Assembly: GCA_045107085.1 (NCBI GenBank)
Contig: JBGCFT010000039.1
Location: 1 to 32,621 of the forward strand
Direction of reading: 5' to 3'
DNA from: NORP309 sp045107085
GTDB lineage: Bacteria; Pseudomonadota; Gammaproteobacteria; Xanthomonadales; Marinicellaceae
Length of the DNA stretch: 32,621 nt
Shown here: piece after piece, positions 24,440 through 32,621 of the stretch
How positions within the stretch are numbered: the stretch's first letter is position 1
How the letters are laid out: every line of letters starts with the position of its first letter
The notes under the pieces: model-generated
The model's input: only the letters and a program-made list of their open reading frames with translations
Told to the model about the DNA's origin: nothing
The model's database searches: none
Translations under genes and position numbers: made by a program

Positions 24440-27102
24440 TATTCAAACCCATCTTTAAAAATTCTATCTAAAACAATTGTGGCATTCATTTCAAATGCTC
24501 CCTGATCATAAGGAGAGTTTTGATTGGGACGATCATTACCATCAATGTCAATTAACGAACCAAATGAGCAAGTATCAAGGCTTGGTGAAGTATCTGCTAA
24601 TCGGTATTCTCCACGATTGGTTGGGATGAACTGGGGATCACCTAGATCAGGCCCAAAACTCTGTCCGCCAGACTCTGGTGCTTGAGAATTATTACACAAA
24701 CTAATGAAAGGGATGTTATTTCCAACAAGTGGTCCATGATTATTTTGTTGTAGTATACTTCCTTGTACGATAACTGCTGAATTGTCATTTCCAGCTCGAA
24801 AGGGTCTTGCTGAGTTATTTACAAGTGTTGAAGAAAGTAAGTTCACCACGACTGGTCCTTTAGTAAAGATAATCGATTTATTTAATTCGTCATGGCCATC
24901 ATTCTCCGCCAAAATTAAATTTTCCATTGTCACATCTGTATCAAGAGAGTTAGTTATATCAATCTCTACTGCGACTCCACTGACTATAGATTGACCAGTG
25001 ACTGTTGTATCGTTAGCATTTAACGCCACACCACTTAAGGTAATACCATCTTCATTGGTTGAGCCCTTTATCAATAACCCTGCGCCAATTATTGCTTCAT
25101 TGTTTGATATTTCACTGCAATATTCGTTAAATTCTAATAATGAAGGCAAACATTCATTCGATAATGTTCCGTATACCGATTTTATTGTTAAGGAGTTGTT
25201 AACAGTACCTTCATAAAAAACACCTCCTCCACTATTTTTACTGAAATTTTGGTTGACTTTAGAATTTATTAAATCTAAATTTGAATTAAGGACTTTTATC
25301 CCTCCTCCGCCCAAATTTCCGGGAGTAATAACAACGAATTCTACTGCTTCATTTTCATTAATTGTTGAGTTCTCTATAATTAAGTCACTTTCTTCAGCGT
25401 AGATGCCTCCTCCTTCAAGTATTGATTTATTATTTAAAATAATCGAATTATCTATTACAAGACTGCTATCAAACAATAATATAGCCCCACCATCTAGGCC
25501 TGATATATTATCCGAAAATTCTGTACCAGAGATATATGCATTTTTTACTTCATCTAAATACAAGGCACCTCCTCCTTTACCAAAATCAGAACTTGGTACT
25601 GAGTTGTTAAAAAACTCTGAATCTATAATACGAGCACTATTGTCTACAAGGTCTAAATTAAACAAAGAAACTCCACCACCATTATCGCTACCGCTGTTAC
25701 TCGAAATAGTACTTGATTCTATCACTATAGTCCCGCCATCCTGTGAAATCCCTGCACCATAAGATAATGAGGAACTTGTAAGAGAATTACCCGATATTGT
25801 AGAATTTAATACTTCTAAATTTGCTCCATCAACCGAAAAAACGGCTAAACCTCCTCCTAGTAAAGAGGCTGTATTATTTGAAATTTGTGATGCATTAAGC
25901 ACTGATAGACTTTGACAACTAATACAATAAATGCCGCCTCCATTTATACTGGCTGAATTAAAAGAAACTCTACTCAAATTAACTATCAAAGGTGAATTGG
26001 TAAATATGCCTCCTCCAGTACGAGCAGAATTATTAAGAACATCACTACTATTTATAGTGACAAGAGCTTTATTGCCTATTGCCAAAACTCCACCACCTAA
26101 AGTTTCCGATTCATTGGATAAAATAACACTTGAATCAATAGTAGCTGAACTGGTTTCGTTCACATATAGACCTGCCCCTCCTTGATTTACGATAAAGCTT
26201 GTTGTTGCATTTAAGCTCACTCTAGAGTTTGTTAAAGTCAAAACCGTATTATTTAAGTACATTCCTCCACCGCTTGATTGTGTGGTATTTTCAGTGATTG
26301 TAGCATCATAAATTTCAATTGTTGAGTCAATTGCATAAATTCCTCCTCCAGAATTATCAGATTGATTGTCGCGAATAAAGCTATTAAAGTTATTGATGTT
26401 TATATTTGAGGATTCTGCATATATTCCTCCACCATTATTAGAAGCAGAGTTCCCTGTCTCACCAACAACGCCAATAGAACCTTCATTTATAAGAATCTCT
26501 GCGTTTAATAATGCGACGCCTCCGCCATTGCCATCAATGACAATCCCATCATAAATTGATGAGCCATTGTTCAGTGTAAAACTACTTGAGTTTGATATTT
26601 CAGAAGAAACATAGACATTTCCACCAGCAGATAAAGCTGAACCTCCGTATATATACGAATTATCAAGTATGACAGAACTGCCTTCAATAATCGCCATGAC
26701 ACCTCCATTAACTGCTGAGGCATTTCTCAATGTAATATCACGAAATGTTAGATTTGCTCCATTGATTATCTTTACTAATCCTCCTGTTACATCAAAAGTT
26801 TGTCCCATTCCATCAATGACTACAGATGCATTGGCTCCACTTTCACACCCTGTTACACCGCTGCTTGCAACAAGAGTTAGGTCAATAGAAATTTCACCAA
26901 TTGTTTCAAAATAGGTGCCAGCCCTAATATGAATAACATCATTGGGTTGAGCTGCCTGAATTGCTTCAGCGACAGTGTTAAAGTTGCATGCACCCCCATT
27001 TAAACTCGCAATGGGTTGGTCACCTGGTTGTGCATTAATTACGCTACTGGAGATAATGAGAATGATTAAGATTAGTTTAATACTGTTTAATTTTAATATC
27101 AT
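24439..27102 (-). CDS. Secreted Pmp-like beta-helix repeat protein with GFE tail
   Basis: An 887-residue protein with a signal peptide (1-24, ending SVINA, then QPGDQ). An N-terminal motif TVAEAIQAAQPNDVIHIRAGTY is the usual entry to a parallel beta-helix. Residues ~130-760 hold about 19 imperfect repeats centred on GG[GA]-hydrophobic-Tyr/Phe (NSGGGIYA, NGGGIYAE, SGGGMYLN), like the GGAI repeats of chlamydial polymorphic membrane proteins. DIDGNDRPNQ and YDQGAFE near the end match the choice-of-anchor Q domain. The last residues are RIFKDGFE, close to the tail of the downstream partner. Likely surface-exposed or released, perhaps for adhesion. No autotransporter barrel follows. A ribosome binding site AAGGA lies ahead of the ATG, and the CadC-like regulator is just upstream on the same strand. 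Confidence 0.82.
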   Translation of the reverse strand: MILKLNSIKLILIILIISSSVINAQPGDQPIASLNGGACNFNTVAEAIQAAQPNDVIHIRAGTYFETIGEISIDLTLVASSGVTGCESGANASVVIDGMGQTFDVTGGLVKIINGANLTFRDITLRNASAVNGGVMAIIEGSSVILDNSYIYGGSALSAGGNVYVSSEISNSSSFTLNNGSSIYDGIVIDGNGGGVALLNAEILINEGSIGVVGETGNSASNNGGGIYAESSNININNFNSFIRDNQSDNSGGGIYAIDSTIEIYDATITENTTQSSGGGMYLNNTVLTLTNSRVSLNATTSFIVNQGGAGLYVNETSSATIDSSVILSNESETLGGGVLAIGNKALVTINSSDVLNNSARTGGGIFTNSPLIVNLSRVSFNSASINGGGIYCISCQSLSVLNASQISNNTASLLGGGLAVFSVDGANLEVLNSTISGNSLTSSSLSYGAGISQDGGTIVIESSTISSNSGSDNGGGVSLFNLDLVDNSARIIDSEFFNNSVPSSDFGKGGGALYLDEVKNAYISGTEFSDNISGLDGGAILLFDSSLVIDNSIILNNKSILEGGGIYAEESDLIIENSTINENEAVEFVVITPGNLGGGGIKVLNSNLDLINSKVNQNFSKNSGGGVFYEGTVNNSLTIKSVYGTLSNECLPSLLEFNEYCSEISNNEAIIGAGLLIKGSTNEDGITLSGVALNANDTTVTGQSIVSGVAVEIDITNSLDTDVTMENLILAENDGHDELNKSIIFTKGPVVVNLLSSTLVNNSARPFRAGNDNSAVIVQGSILQQNNHGPLVGNNIPFISLCNNSQAPESGGQSFGPDLGDPQFIPTNRGEYRLADTSPSLDTCSFGSLIDIDGNDRPNQNSPYDQGAFEMNATIVLDRIFKDGFE

Positions 27103-27244
27103 GATTGAGTATGTCCTTAAGAAGTTATTAATTGTTAAGATTTAAATATCAAAGTTACTTCAAATCATAGCTGATTGAAGATAATTAACATGATGGACAC
27201 ATAATGATTGGATGATGATTTTAATGAATACAATGGATCACTCT

Positions 27245-27261
27245 AGTAAACTAAATTTACT
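27245..27261. promoter_or_regulatory. Possible operator upstream of beta-helix genes
   Basis: Inverted repeat AGTAAA-CTAAA-TTTACT in the 179-bp gap between the CadC-like regulator stop and the beta-helix start. CadC/ToxR-type proteins often bind AT-rich inverted repeats, but this short repeat may be chance. Confidence 0.2.
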
Positions 27262-27281
27262 TGCAGAACGACATACAGATT

Positions 27282-29231
27282 TTATTTAAATTTTGTATTA
27301 AGATTTGTCTCAGGTTCTAAGTCAAATTTTTCAGCAAAAGCTTCGTGGCGCTTAGTAGCTTGTTTTACAATTTTTGAAAACTCATCAGTGTTTTGGATTG
27401 ATTTTAAAGCAGGATCATTCAAAAAATAGTTCATCGGGAAAAATCCACGATCAACCGTCATTTGTAAGGTTTTTAATGCCAAATCTTTATCTCCAGCCAT
27501 GGCATATAACTGAGCCAATTTATAAGTCATCTCTCCATCTGTGTGTTTTTTTTCATTGCGCTGAGTGACAATTGAATTAACAACATCAATGGCAGATGCA
27601 TTCTTATTTTCGATAATGTATAACAAAGATTGTGAATATTTACCAAACAAGTCACCTGGTGTCCTTTTAATCACTCCAGTTAATATCACTTTTGCTTGGT
27701 CAACATTGCCTGTTAAAAACAAATTTAATCCGCGAAAATAATCATGGTAAGAGTTTCCAGGTTCAGCCAATAACTCTAAATGATCTTTAAAACGGTTTTG
27801 ATACAACAAAGTATTGGGCGCTGTCAGTATTGGTTTTGAATTATAATAAAACGGGTCAAGCTGTAATATTCTATTTAAGTTTTTACTGGTGAGCCTTAAA
27901 AATCCAGCATACCTTAAACTGTATGATTGATGATAAATTGTATCAGGGTTATTCCAATCAACATCTTTTGCAAACTCATACGCCTTTTCCACCTGATTAG
28001 ATTCAACCAAAATCGTACTTCTTCTCTTGGCTATGGCATAGAATGATTGTGGTGCCAAACGATCAACCATCTCAGCCATCTCTAGTCCTTTTTTTTGGTA
28101 CTCGATTGACTCGCCACAAATCCAAACACGTTTATAATAGTTGTTGAATAGCTGAAGATATGCATAGACAAACTCTTTGTCTCTTTCGACAGCCTTTAGT
28201 AACAGTTGCTCTGCTCTGGCCATGTTTTTACAATCATCATTTCGCGATATATGGTGTGCCGCAATGACCAATCGATAAGCCTCTGGATCTTTGGTTTCTG
28301 TTTCAGCATTGTCCCTAATCGTAACCCCTGGTTTGATAATTTGGATAATACTTCTTATGGTTACTTTTCGTTGTTTATATAAATCATTCAGATCTTTAAC
28401 ATTTTGTGGATAAGGAAATTGAAAAGCACCTAAAGTAAACGGAATCATTGCTCCAAATTCATTTTTTCTATGTAATGTTAAGTGTAGATTGATAGTTTGG
28501 CCTGTTACTGACTCAATAAACCCTTGGATTATAAAGTCTGCACGAGTGGATTTTTGGATAGCCCAAATATCATCTAATTGTTCTCCCATATGCACCAAAT
28601 TATCAGGGTGAATCACTTTCATGTTCAAGTTTACAGACAATTGGTTAGTCAAGTATTCAATTAAAGATTGCATTAACATGGACAATTCTTCATTGTCTGT
28701 TTCAACACTAATTGGTAAAACTGCAACTGTTGGGTAAATTTTAGATAGAGATGCAAATGATGATTTTTTTTGTTGGTCAATTGATTGACGTGATTGCTGA
28801 ATAAAAAAAACACTGACTAATGCTAACAAGATAAATCCAATAGCTAATAAAAATATTTTTGGAGAAAAAGTAGCTGGTATCAGCTTTGGTTCATTTGATA
28901 AGGTATTTGAATCATTGATTTTTTCATTTTCATGCACGTTAGCAATAAATTGATATCCCTTACCGCGAACTGTTCGAATATAAGAGTCCTTGTCATTTTT
29001 TTCATCGAGAATTTTGCGCAACTCATAAATAACACGGGTGATCACATGGTCCGAAACTATTCTTCCTTGCCAAATTTTTTCTAATAATTCATCTTTGCTA
29101 ACCACTCGAGCACGTTTTTTTATCAGCAATAATAAAGTATTGAATACTTGAGGCTCAAGTTCAACTTCCATGCCTTTTTTGAATAAACGTATCGCATCTG
29201 GGTCTAGGTTATATGGACCAAATTTATACAT
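27282..29231 (-). CDS. CadC/ToxR-type membrane transcriptional regulator with TPR-like region
   Basis: A 649-residue one-component regulator. Residues 1-~98 form an OmpR-type winged helix (LEPQVFNTLLLLIKKRARVVSKDELLEKIW, then RVIYELRKIL and YIRTVRGKGYQF, the wing). A single membrane helix lies at ~126-144, followed by a ~500-residue periplasmic part. That part starts with an AVLP(F/I)-like segment common to CadC-like proteins and continues as TPR-like helical pairs (EAYRLVIAAHH, MARAEQLLLKAVERDKEFVYAYLQLF, DKDLALKTLQMTVDRGFF). It would sense an extracytoplasmic or envelope signal and bind DNA from the membrane. The two secreted beta-helix genes lie directly downstream on the same strand and are the obvious candidates for control (inference). 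Confidence 0.85.
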   Translation of the reverse strand: MYKFGPYNLDPDAIRLFKKGMEVELEPQVFNTLLLLIKKRARVVSKDELLEKIWQGRIVSDHVITRVIYELRKILDEKNDKDSYIRTVRGKGYQFIANVHENEKINDSNTLSNEPKLIPATFSPKIFLLAIGFILLALVSVFFIQQSRQSIDQQKKSSFASLSKIYPTVAVLPISVETDNEELSMLMQSLIEYLTNQLSVNLNMKVIHPDNLVHMGEQLDDIWAIQKSTRADFIIQGFIESVTGQTINLHLTLHRKNEFGAMIPFTLGAFQFPYPQNVKDLNDLYKQRKVTIRSIIQIIKPGVTIRDNAETETKDPEAYRLVIAAHHISRNDDCKNMARAEQLLLKAVERDKEFVYAYLQLFNNYYKRVWICGESIEYQKKGLEMAEMVDRLAPQSFYAIAKRRSTILVESNQVEKAYEFAKDVDWNNPDTIYHQSYSLRYAGFLRLTSKNLNRILQLDPFYYNSKPILTAPNTLLYQNRFKDHLELLAEPGNSYHDYFRGLNLFLTGNVDQAKVILTGVIKRTPGDLFGKYSQSLLYIIENKNASAIDVVNSIVTQRNEKKHTDGEMTYKLAQLYAMAGDKDLALKTLQMTVDRGFFPMNYFLNDPALKSIQNTDEFSKIVKQATKRHEAFAEKFDLEPETNLNTKFK

Positions 29232-29517
29232 GAATTATTAGTCTAATTAATATTAAATAGTTTAATGAATTATTATATAGTTAATTTTCTAATTTTACCT
29301 AATGATTAAAAAAGAAAAAGGAGAAACAAGTAGAGTCAAGTTAATGATTAAATACTCAAAAAAAAAGAAAACGCTCCAGGAACCTTTTGAAGCAAAACAT
29401 GGTTCACCGTAAAACAAAGTTAGGACATTTATTATCAACGAACTCAAGTCTACAATAGACTTTTTCTAAAACTCCACCAGAAAAAGTGATGTAACCCATG
29501 TCTATTAATATACGAAA

Positions 29518-30075
29518 ATGGATCAGTCATTTTATAGTTATCGACATGATGAGGAAAGCGATGAAGAGTGTCAGGAAGGTTTTAACTATGAAGCCTATGA
29601 GGCCCGTTATGAAAACCACAAAGAAAAATGGCACGCCATCACACCACAAGTGATTATAGAGACGTTTAAAGCTGTCACTGCCTACAATCCATGTACAGAA
29701 TCATGTGAAAATCAGGAATTAAAACAAAGTTTCACACCATCAGAATATTCACAACTCATGCAAAAACAATTACCTCAGATGATTGCATTTTTATCAGAAA
29801 AAGAGTTTTCTGCTTATGAATTTTTCAGTCAATATACAAACAAAAATGACAAGGGTATCAAGCGATTAATTAATAAGAAACCGCCTGAACTTTTACAAAT
29901 TCTATTGGTTTGTTTAAAGTATATGCATAACAAAGAGCCCTCCGATTTAAGCGAAGATGGGACATTAATCTACCCAGTTCCTCAAAAAGAGTGCGACAAA
30001 ATCCTAGTTGGTATAAGTGATACAATAGAGTTTAATTGGGATCAAAACAGAAATAAATTTTTAATACCAATTTAA
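29518..30075 (+). CDS. Protein of unknown function, acidic N-terminus
   Basis: A 185-residue protein I do not recognise. The first ~35 residues are rich in Glu, Asp and Tyr (SYRHDEESDEECQEGFNY); the rest looks helical with a segment ITPQVIIETFKAVTAYNPC and several Cys (C64-type CTESCENQE). There is no signal peptide or membrane segment. The start at 29518 is chosen because no other start precedes it in frame; no clear Shine-Dalgarno sequence is seen. Codon use and composition look protein-like and the frame is unbroken, so it is probably real. It diverges from the CadC-like gene and stands alone before the AbiE system, in what appears to be a variable region. Confidence 0.55.
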   Translation: MDQSFYSYRHDEESDEECQEGFNYEAYEARYENHKEKWHAITPQVIIETFKAVTAYNPCTESCENQELKQSFTPSEYSQLMQKQLPQMIAFLSEKEFSAYEFFSQYTNKNDKGIKRLINKKPPELLQILLVCLKYMHNKEPSDLSEDGTLIYPVPQKECDKILVGISDTIEFNWDQNRNKFLIPI

Positions 30076-30450
30076 AACAAAATTAAATAAAAGGTGTTAC
30101 TTTAATATTAAAACTCAATAACGATTACCCTCAAAGGACACAGCGCACATAAAGCTAAAAAGCCCATGCCATCAAACTTGTGATGGAAAGGTATTTAAGA
30201 ATCAACGACTCCGACCTCAAAAATCAGTTACTTTGGCTGCGCTGATCTCTGATAAGAAAATCCAGAGTCGGATCTCATCAAGAACAGAGGAATATACTCC
30301 ACATTAATAGGCCGAATATATGATCGATACCAATTCTTCTCGTTTAAATACTTATAATGGTAGTGGAGTGAATTATGTAAAAAGATTACGTCCAAAGAGA
30401 AAAATTTAGTTTGAATCAACTGCGGCGTTCATATATAACCCAGCTGATTG
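30076..30450. other. Intergenic region with small inverted repeats, no gene seen
   Basis: This 375-bp stretch contains a hairpin CCATCA-AACTTG-TGATGG (around 30168-30185) and a TCCGAC...GTCGGA pair spanning a ~60-base segment (around 30209-30273). One 63-codon minus-strand frame exists but has no protein-like features. The higher GC of the 30209-30273 segment suggests a remnant of a mobile or dispersed repeat. Confidence 0.4.
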
Positions 30451-31320
30451 TTAAACATTAGAGATGTTTGACTCCGCTGATTGTAACTTTTGAAGCTTGT
30501 TTAAAAAAAACCGTTCGCTCCACAACTTCAAACTGTCTTGTTCTATCACTTTAATAAATCGCTTAACATCTTCTGCTGCATCTTGCCAATCAATAGATGC
30601 AACCTTTTCTTCTAATGCCTTCACAAGCCATTTGTGATCAATGTTTAAATCATGATCCTGCCATGGCCCATATTGAAAAAGTGCATTTTTAAGCAACAAT
30701 AAATTGGGTTTTGTTTTTTGTGCAATATACCAATTAAAATCGTACCAATCTCGGCCTTTTAAATAACCTCTACATAACAAGGCGTGTATTTTTAATGCAA
30801 AATTGCTACTGATGTCTTGATGGCAAACCTCAAAGTCAATAGGAAAATCGAGATAAGTATAGTCAAAATCCGATCCTGCAGGTGGGTTGCAATCGATTTC
30901 TAATTTGATTTTTAACTTGCGGCCATTCAGGTCATTCATAAAACTTAAATTTAATTGCCTAGCAATAGAAGTGTCTTTGACTATGGCTTTTTTTATTCTT
31001 TGCTCCATGCGTGCTTTATCAAAAGTCTCAGGCTTAATTCCAAATTCTTTAAATGTATCAGCCATGCTATCCAAATAAGGTTGCCAAGAAAAGCTGGCAT
31101 CAGGCACCTGCAAAATAAAATCCATATCTTCGGAAAAACGTGGCAATTGGTGCAAGATTCGTAAACTTGTTCTACCTTGAAAAGCGGCGACTTCAAAAAA
31201 ACCAGATCTCCACAATGAAAACAACATGATCTCCTGAATGATTTCTTTCAGCGCATTCTCTTCTTCAATAGCGCCGTTGACTTTATAGTCGATTAATCGT
31301 TTTTTTATCAGCTCAATCAT
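30451..31320 (-). CDS. AbiEii-type nucleotidyltransferase toxin
   Basis: A 289-residue toxin-like protein of the AbiEii (DUF1814) nucleotidyltransferase family, the toxin half of type IV AbiE abortive-infection systems. Motif I is FQGRTSLRI with RFSEDMDF (49-68; Asp65 and Asp67 in the metal-binding place), motif II is KIKLEIDCNP, and motif III is KIHALLCRGYLKGRDWYDF. Family members transfer nucleotides to acceptors such as tRNA, blocking growth during phage attack. The first loop reads GRTS where GGT/S is more usual. The ATG overlaps the stop of the upstream antitoxin gene by four bases (ATGA), giving coupled translation with the antitoxin made first. Confidence 0.85.
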   Translation of the reverse strand: MIELIKKRLIDYKVNGAIEEENALKEIIQEIMLFSLWRSGFFEVAAFQGRTSLRILHQLPRFSEDMDFILQVPDASFSWQPYLDSMADTFKEFGIKPETFDKARMEQRIKKAIVKDTSIARQLNLSFMNDLNGRKLKIKLEIDCNPPAGSDFDYTYLDFPIDFEVCHQDISSNFALKIHALLCRGYLKGRDWYDFNWYIAQKTKPNLLLLKNALFQYGPWQDHDLNIDHKWLVKALEEKVASIDWQDAAEDVKRFIKVIEQDSLKLWSERFFLNKLQKLQSAESNISNV

Positions 31321-31967
31321 AAGGCCAACGCCTCTGCTAACTCTTCAATATACTGTGTTTCTCGCTTTCCTTTATACACATTGAGTAGATTGGTAAAAGA
31401 CAATACAGGAACCGTTTTAAGTTCTTGCTCATCTATTCTCAAACCCTCTATTAAATAATCTAGTCCCTGCCATGCTGTTTTACGTAAATGTATTAAATCC
31501 ATGAGAGCACGAACGGGTTCGGCAATCAAAGCCACTTGGTTTTGTAGCTTGTGTCTGGTAACTGAATGATAGAAATACCCCTCTTGTGTTGTCATGCATC
31601 TAAACTCATACTTTCCTAAAATATCATGCTGGTAGCTGATTGATTTTTTCTTTGTTGAAATACTGACCACATTTCTAACGGCTTCAGGAATCCAGCCATG
31701 AAAGCTAAGCGCTGATTCAGCTGTAACATAACTGCCAGGTATTAATTGTTGAGCCAAGGCAAATGGATGAACCGGCTCCTTTCGCAAAGAATTTGGCAAA
31801 ACATAGACACCACGTTTTACCCGTATCAATTGGCCTGCTTTAATTGCTCGATTGACTTGCCCATAACGCCTTTGGTCACTGCCTTTCAAAAGGCGTGCCA
31901 ATTGTCTGTCATTTAATACATGATTGGCTTTGTCATTATCAATGATTTGTTTAACTAAAGTTATCAT
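31317..31967 (-). CDS. AbiEi-type antitoxin and autorepressor
   Basis: A 216-residue protein with an N-terminal winged-helix region (LLKGSDQRRYGQVNRAIKAGQLIRVKRGVYVLP, ~28-60) followed by the AbiEi C-terminal domain (YVTAESALSFHGWIPEAVRNVVSIST). This matches the 'transcriptional regulator of viral defence' family paired with AbiEii toxins. In studied systems AbiEi neutralises the toxin without forming a stable complex and represses its own operon by binding inverted repeats in the promoter. A perfect 17-bp inverted repeat begins 27 bases ahead of the start codon. It is the first gene of the two-gene operon. Confidence 0.85.
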   Translation of the reverse strand: MITLVKQIIDNDKANHVLNDRQLARLLKGSDQRRYGQVNRAIKAGQLIRVKRGVYVLPNSLRKEPVHPFALAQQLIPGSYVTAESALSFHGWIPEAVRNVVSISTKKKSISYQHDILGKYEFRCMTTQEGYFYHSVTRHKLQNQVALIAEPVRALMDLIHLRKTAWQGLDYLIEGLRIDEQELKTVPVLSFTNLLNVYKGKRETQYIEELAEALAL

Positions 31968-31993
31968 TGTTGCATATTACACTTAAACAAGAT

Positions 31994-32036
31994 AAATATC
32001 CAGATACTTCCATATTTTAGAAGTATCTGGATATTT
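31994..32036. promoter_or_regulatory. Perfect inverted repeat before the AbiE operon, candidate operator
   Basis: The arms AAATATCCAGATACTTC (31994-32010) and their exact reverse complement (32020-32036) enclose a 9-base loop. Location just upstream of the antitoxin start fits an AbiEi operator. The loop contains TAAAAT on the minus strand, a possible -10 that a bound repressor would mask. On the plus strand the hairpin ends in TTTTTCC, so it could also stop transcription entering from the left. Confidence 0.55.
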
Positions 32037-32145
32037 TTCCTAAATAATTTAGGATCAAAGTTACCATTGAAGATAAATTAACTCAGTTTTGGACTGATGT
32101 TGATATTTAATTATTACACCAATTGATGCTGGTTTCCAATTCCTC

Positions 32146-32225
32146 GTAGAGACACCCAATCTGGTCGTCTTTTGTTTGGAATTGCGGAGATCCTTTTGGT
32201 AGATGGCCGTTTAAAGCGTCTCTAC
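32146..32225. repeat. MITE-like element with 8-bp terminal inverted repeats
   Basis: GTAGAGAC at 32146-32153 and GTCTCTAC at 32218-32225 are exact inverted copies at the ends of an 80-bp block that codes for nothing evident. Short elements with GTAGAGAC ends are known dispersed repeats in several bacterial groups. The interior is not itself symmetrical, so it may be a degenerate copy. Confidence 0.4.
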
Positions 32226-32312
32226 TGGTTCATTGATTTGTTTATTATGTCATGAATATTGGTTATATATCTGAGAATTTAACTACTCTGATTTGAACCT
32301 TATCTCAAAAAC

Positions 32313-32345
32313 TTACTGTCATTGCCGCGAAGGCAGTAATCTAAT
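32313..32345. repeat. REP-like palindrome
   Basis: The segment GTCATTGCCGCGAAGGCAGT with flanking TTACTG/CAGTAA and TGCC/GGCA pairs around GCGAA strongly resembles the dispersed repeat with consensus GTCATTCCCGCGAAGGCGGG found in many proteobacterial genomes. It is a single copy within this window. Confidence 0.5.
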
Positions 32346-32621
32346 GAATTTAAGCTTTGTACTCGTTAACCTTTTAAGAGTAATGCTACTCAAACGACCC
32401 GATTCCCTTTTACAATTCGCCATGCGCATCGAATAAATCCAACCCCAAACTTATTTTTCCTGGCGCTGGATAGCCAAAAAAGACACCCCGTTTGTATTAA
32501 CTCGGCAATTAAATACCTGACATCAGTCAAAAACTATTTGCTCTTGGCAAGGCATCAACATGAAGGTTTGGTTGTTCTATATCAAATGTTGATAACGCAG
32601 TCCAAGGGCTAATAGTCTTTG

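Larger units (their letters stand above)
32037..32621. other. Decayed intergenic region with dispersed-repeat fragments
   Basis: There is no convincing complete gene in this 585-bp right end. It holds an 8-bp terminal inverted repeat pair GTAGAGAC/GTCTCTAC spanning 80 bp (32146-32225), a REP-like element (32313-32345), and two short minus-strand open stretches without starts (32410-32496 and 32527-32621). The second could be the last 31 codons of a gene lying beyond the window. Composition is mixed, suggesting remnants of mobile DNA. Confidence 0.4.

Noticed and set aside
24782..26914. Series of long plus-strand open frames rich in Pro
   Set aside because: They are antisense to the Gly-rich repeats of the beta-helix gene; GGN codons on one strand read as NCC Pro codons on the other. 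No starts with ribosome binding sites were seen.
24439..27102. CRISPR-like or tandem DNA repeat array
   Set aside because: The repetition is at the protein level (beta-helix rungs); spacing and nucleotide sequence vary and an intact reading frame runs through it.
30228..30419. 63-codon minus-strand frame before the AbiE genes
   Set aside because: No ribosome binding site and no protein-like pattern or neighbours; it lies in a region with repeat-like fragments.

Overview
The window is an AT-rich stretch of a bacterial chromosome. Gene content and order (xseB-ispA-dxs, glyA-nusB, AlkA, OsmC, Cys-type glutathione peroxidase) suggest a gammaproteobacterium. The gingipain-type C25 peptidases, secreted beta-helix proteins with IFxxGF[DE] tails and a CadC-like regulator with a long C-terminal region remind me of marine Marinicella-like bacteria. 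That assignment is an impression, not a search result.

Layout from left to right. (1) 1-3936, minus strand: a deoxyribose catabolism unit with a SorC/DeoR-type regulator, a deoxyribose-phosphate aldolase and a two-module aldehyde dehydrogenase cut by the left edge. A promoter with palindromes lies upstream of the regulator, and a large inverted repeat lies between aldolase and dehydrogenase. (2) 4036-4362: a mini PQQ-propeller protein. (3) 4447-7552, minus: xseB-ispA-dxs, covering isoprenoid precursors and the small subunit of exonuclease VII. (4) 7678-10267, minus: a sulfotransferase, a candidate structured small RNA with its own promoter and terminator, and a membrane CPBP-like protein lacking the usual glutamates. 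(5) 10357-13122: OsmC, GST, an AlkB-type monooxygenase and glutathione peroxidase, a redox and alkane-oxidation group. (6) 13258-20122: two paralogous secreted C25 cysteine peptidases on the plus strand, flanking a minus-strand ATP-grasp/AlkA pair. (7) 20198-22335: DUF3820 protein, glyA, nusB and a terminator. (8) 22802-29231, minus: a CadC-like regulator followed by two overlapping genes for secreted parallel beta-helix proteins. (9) 29518-30075: an orphan protein. (10) 30451-31967, minus: an AbiE-type toxin-antitoxin pair with a perfect inverted repeat in front. (11) 31968-32621: non-coding or decayed DNA with REP-like repeats.

The most interesting items are the small RNA with a CRP-like palindrome centred at about -41.5, the shared C-terminal tail on the two beta-helix proteins, the duplicated C25 peptidases and the CPBP-like protein with altered catalytic motif. 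No tRNA, rRNA, CRISPR array, intact insertion sequence or prophage was seen. All functional statements rest on motif recognition by eye; no database search was run.
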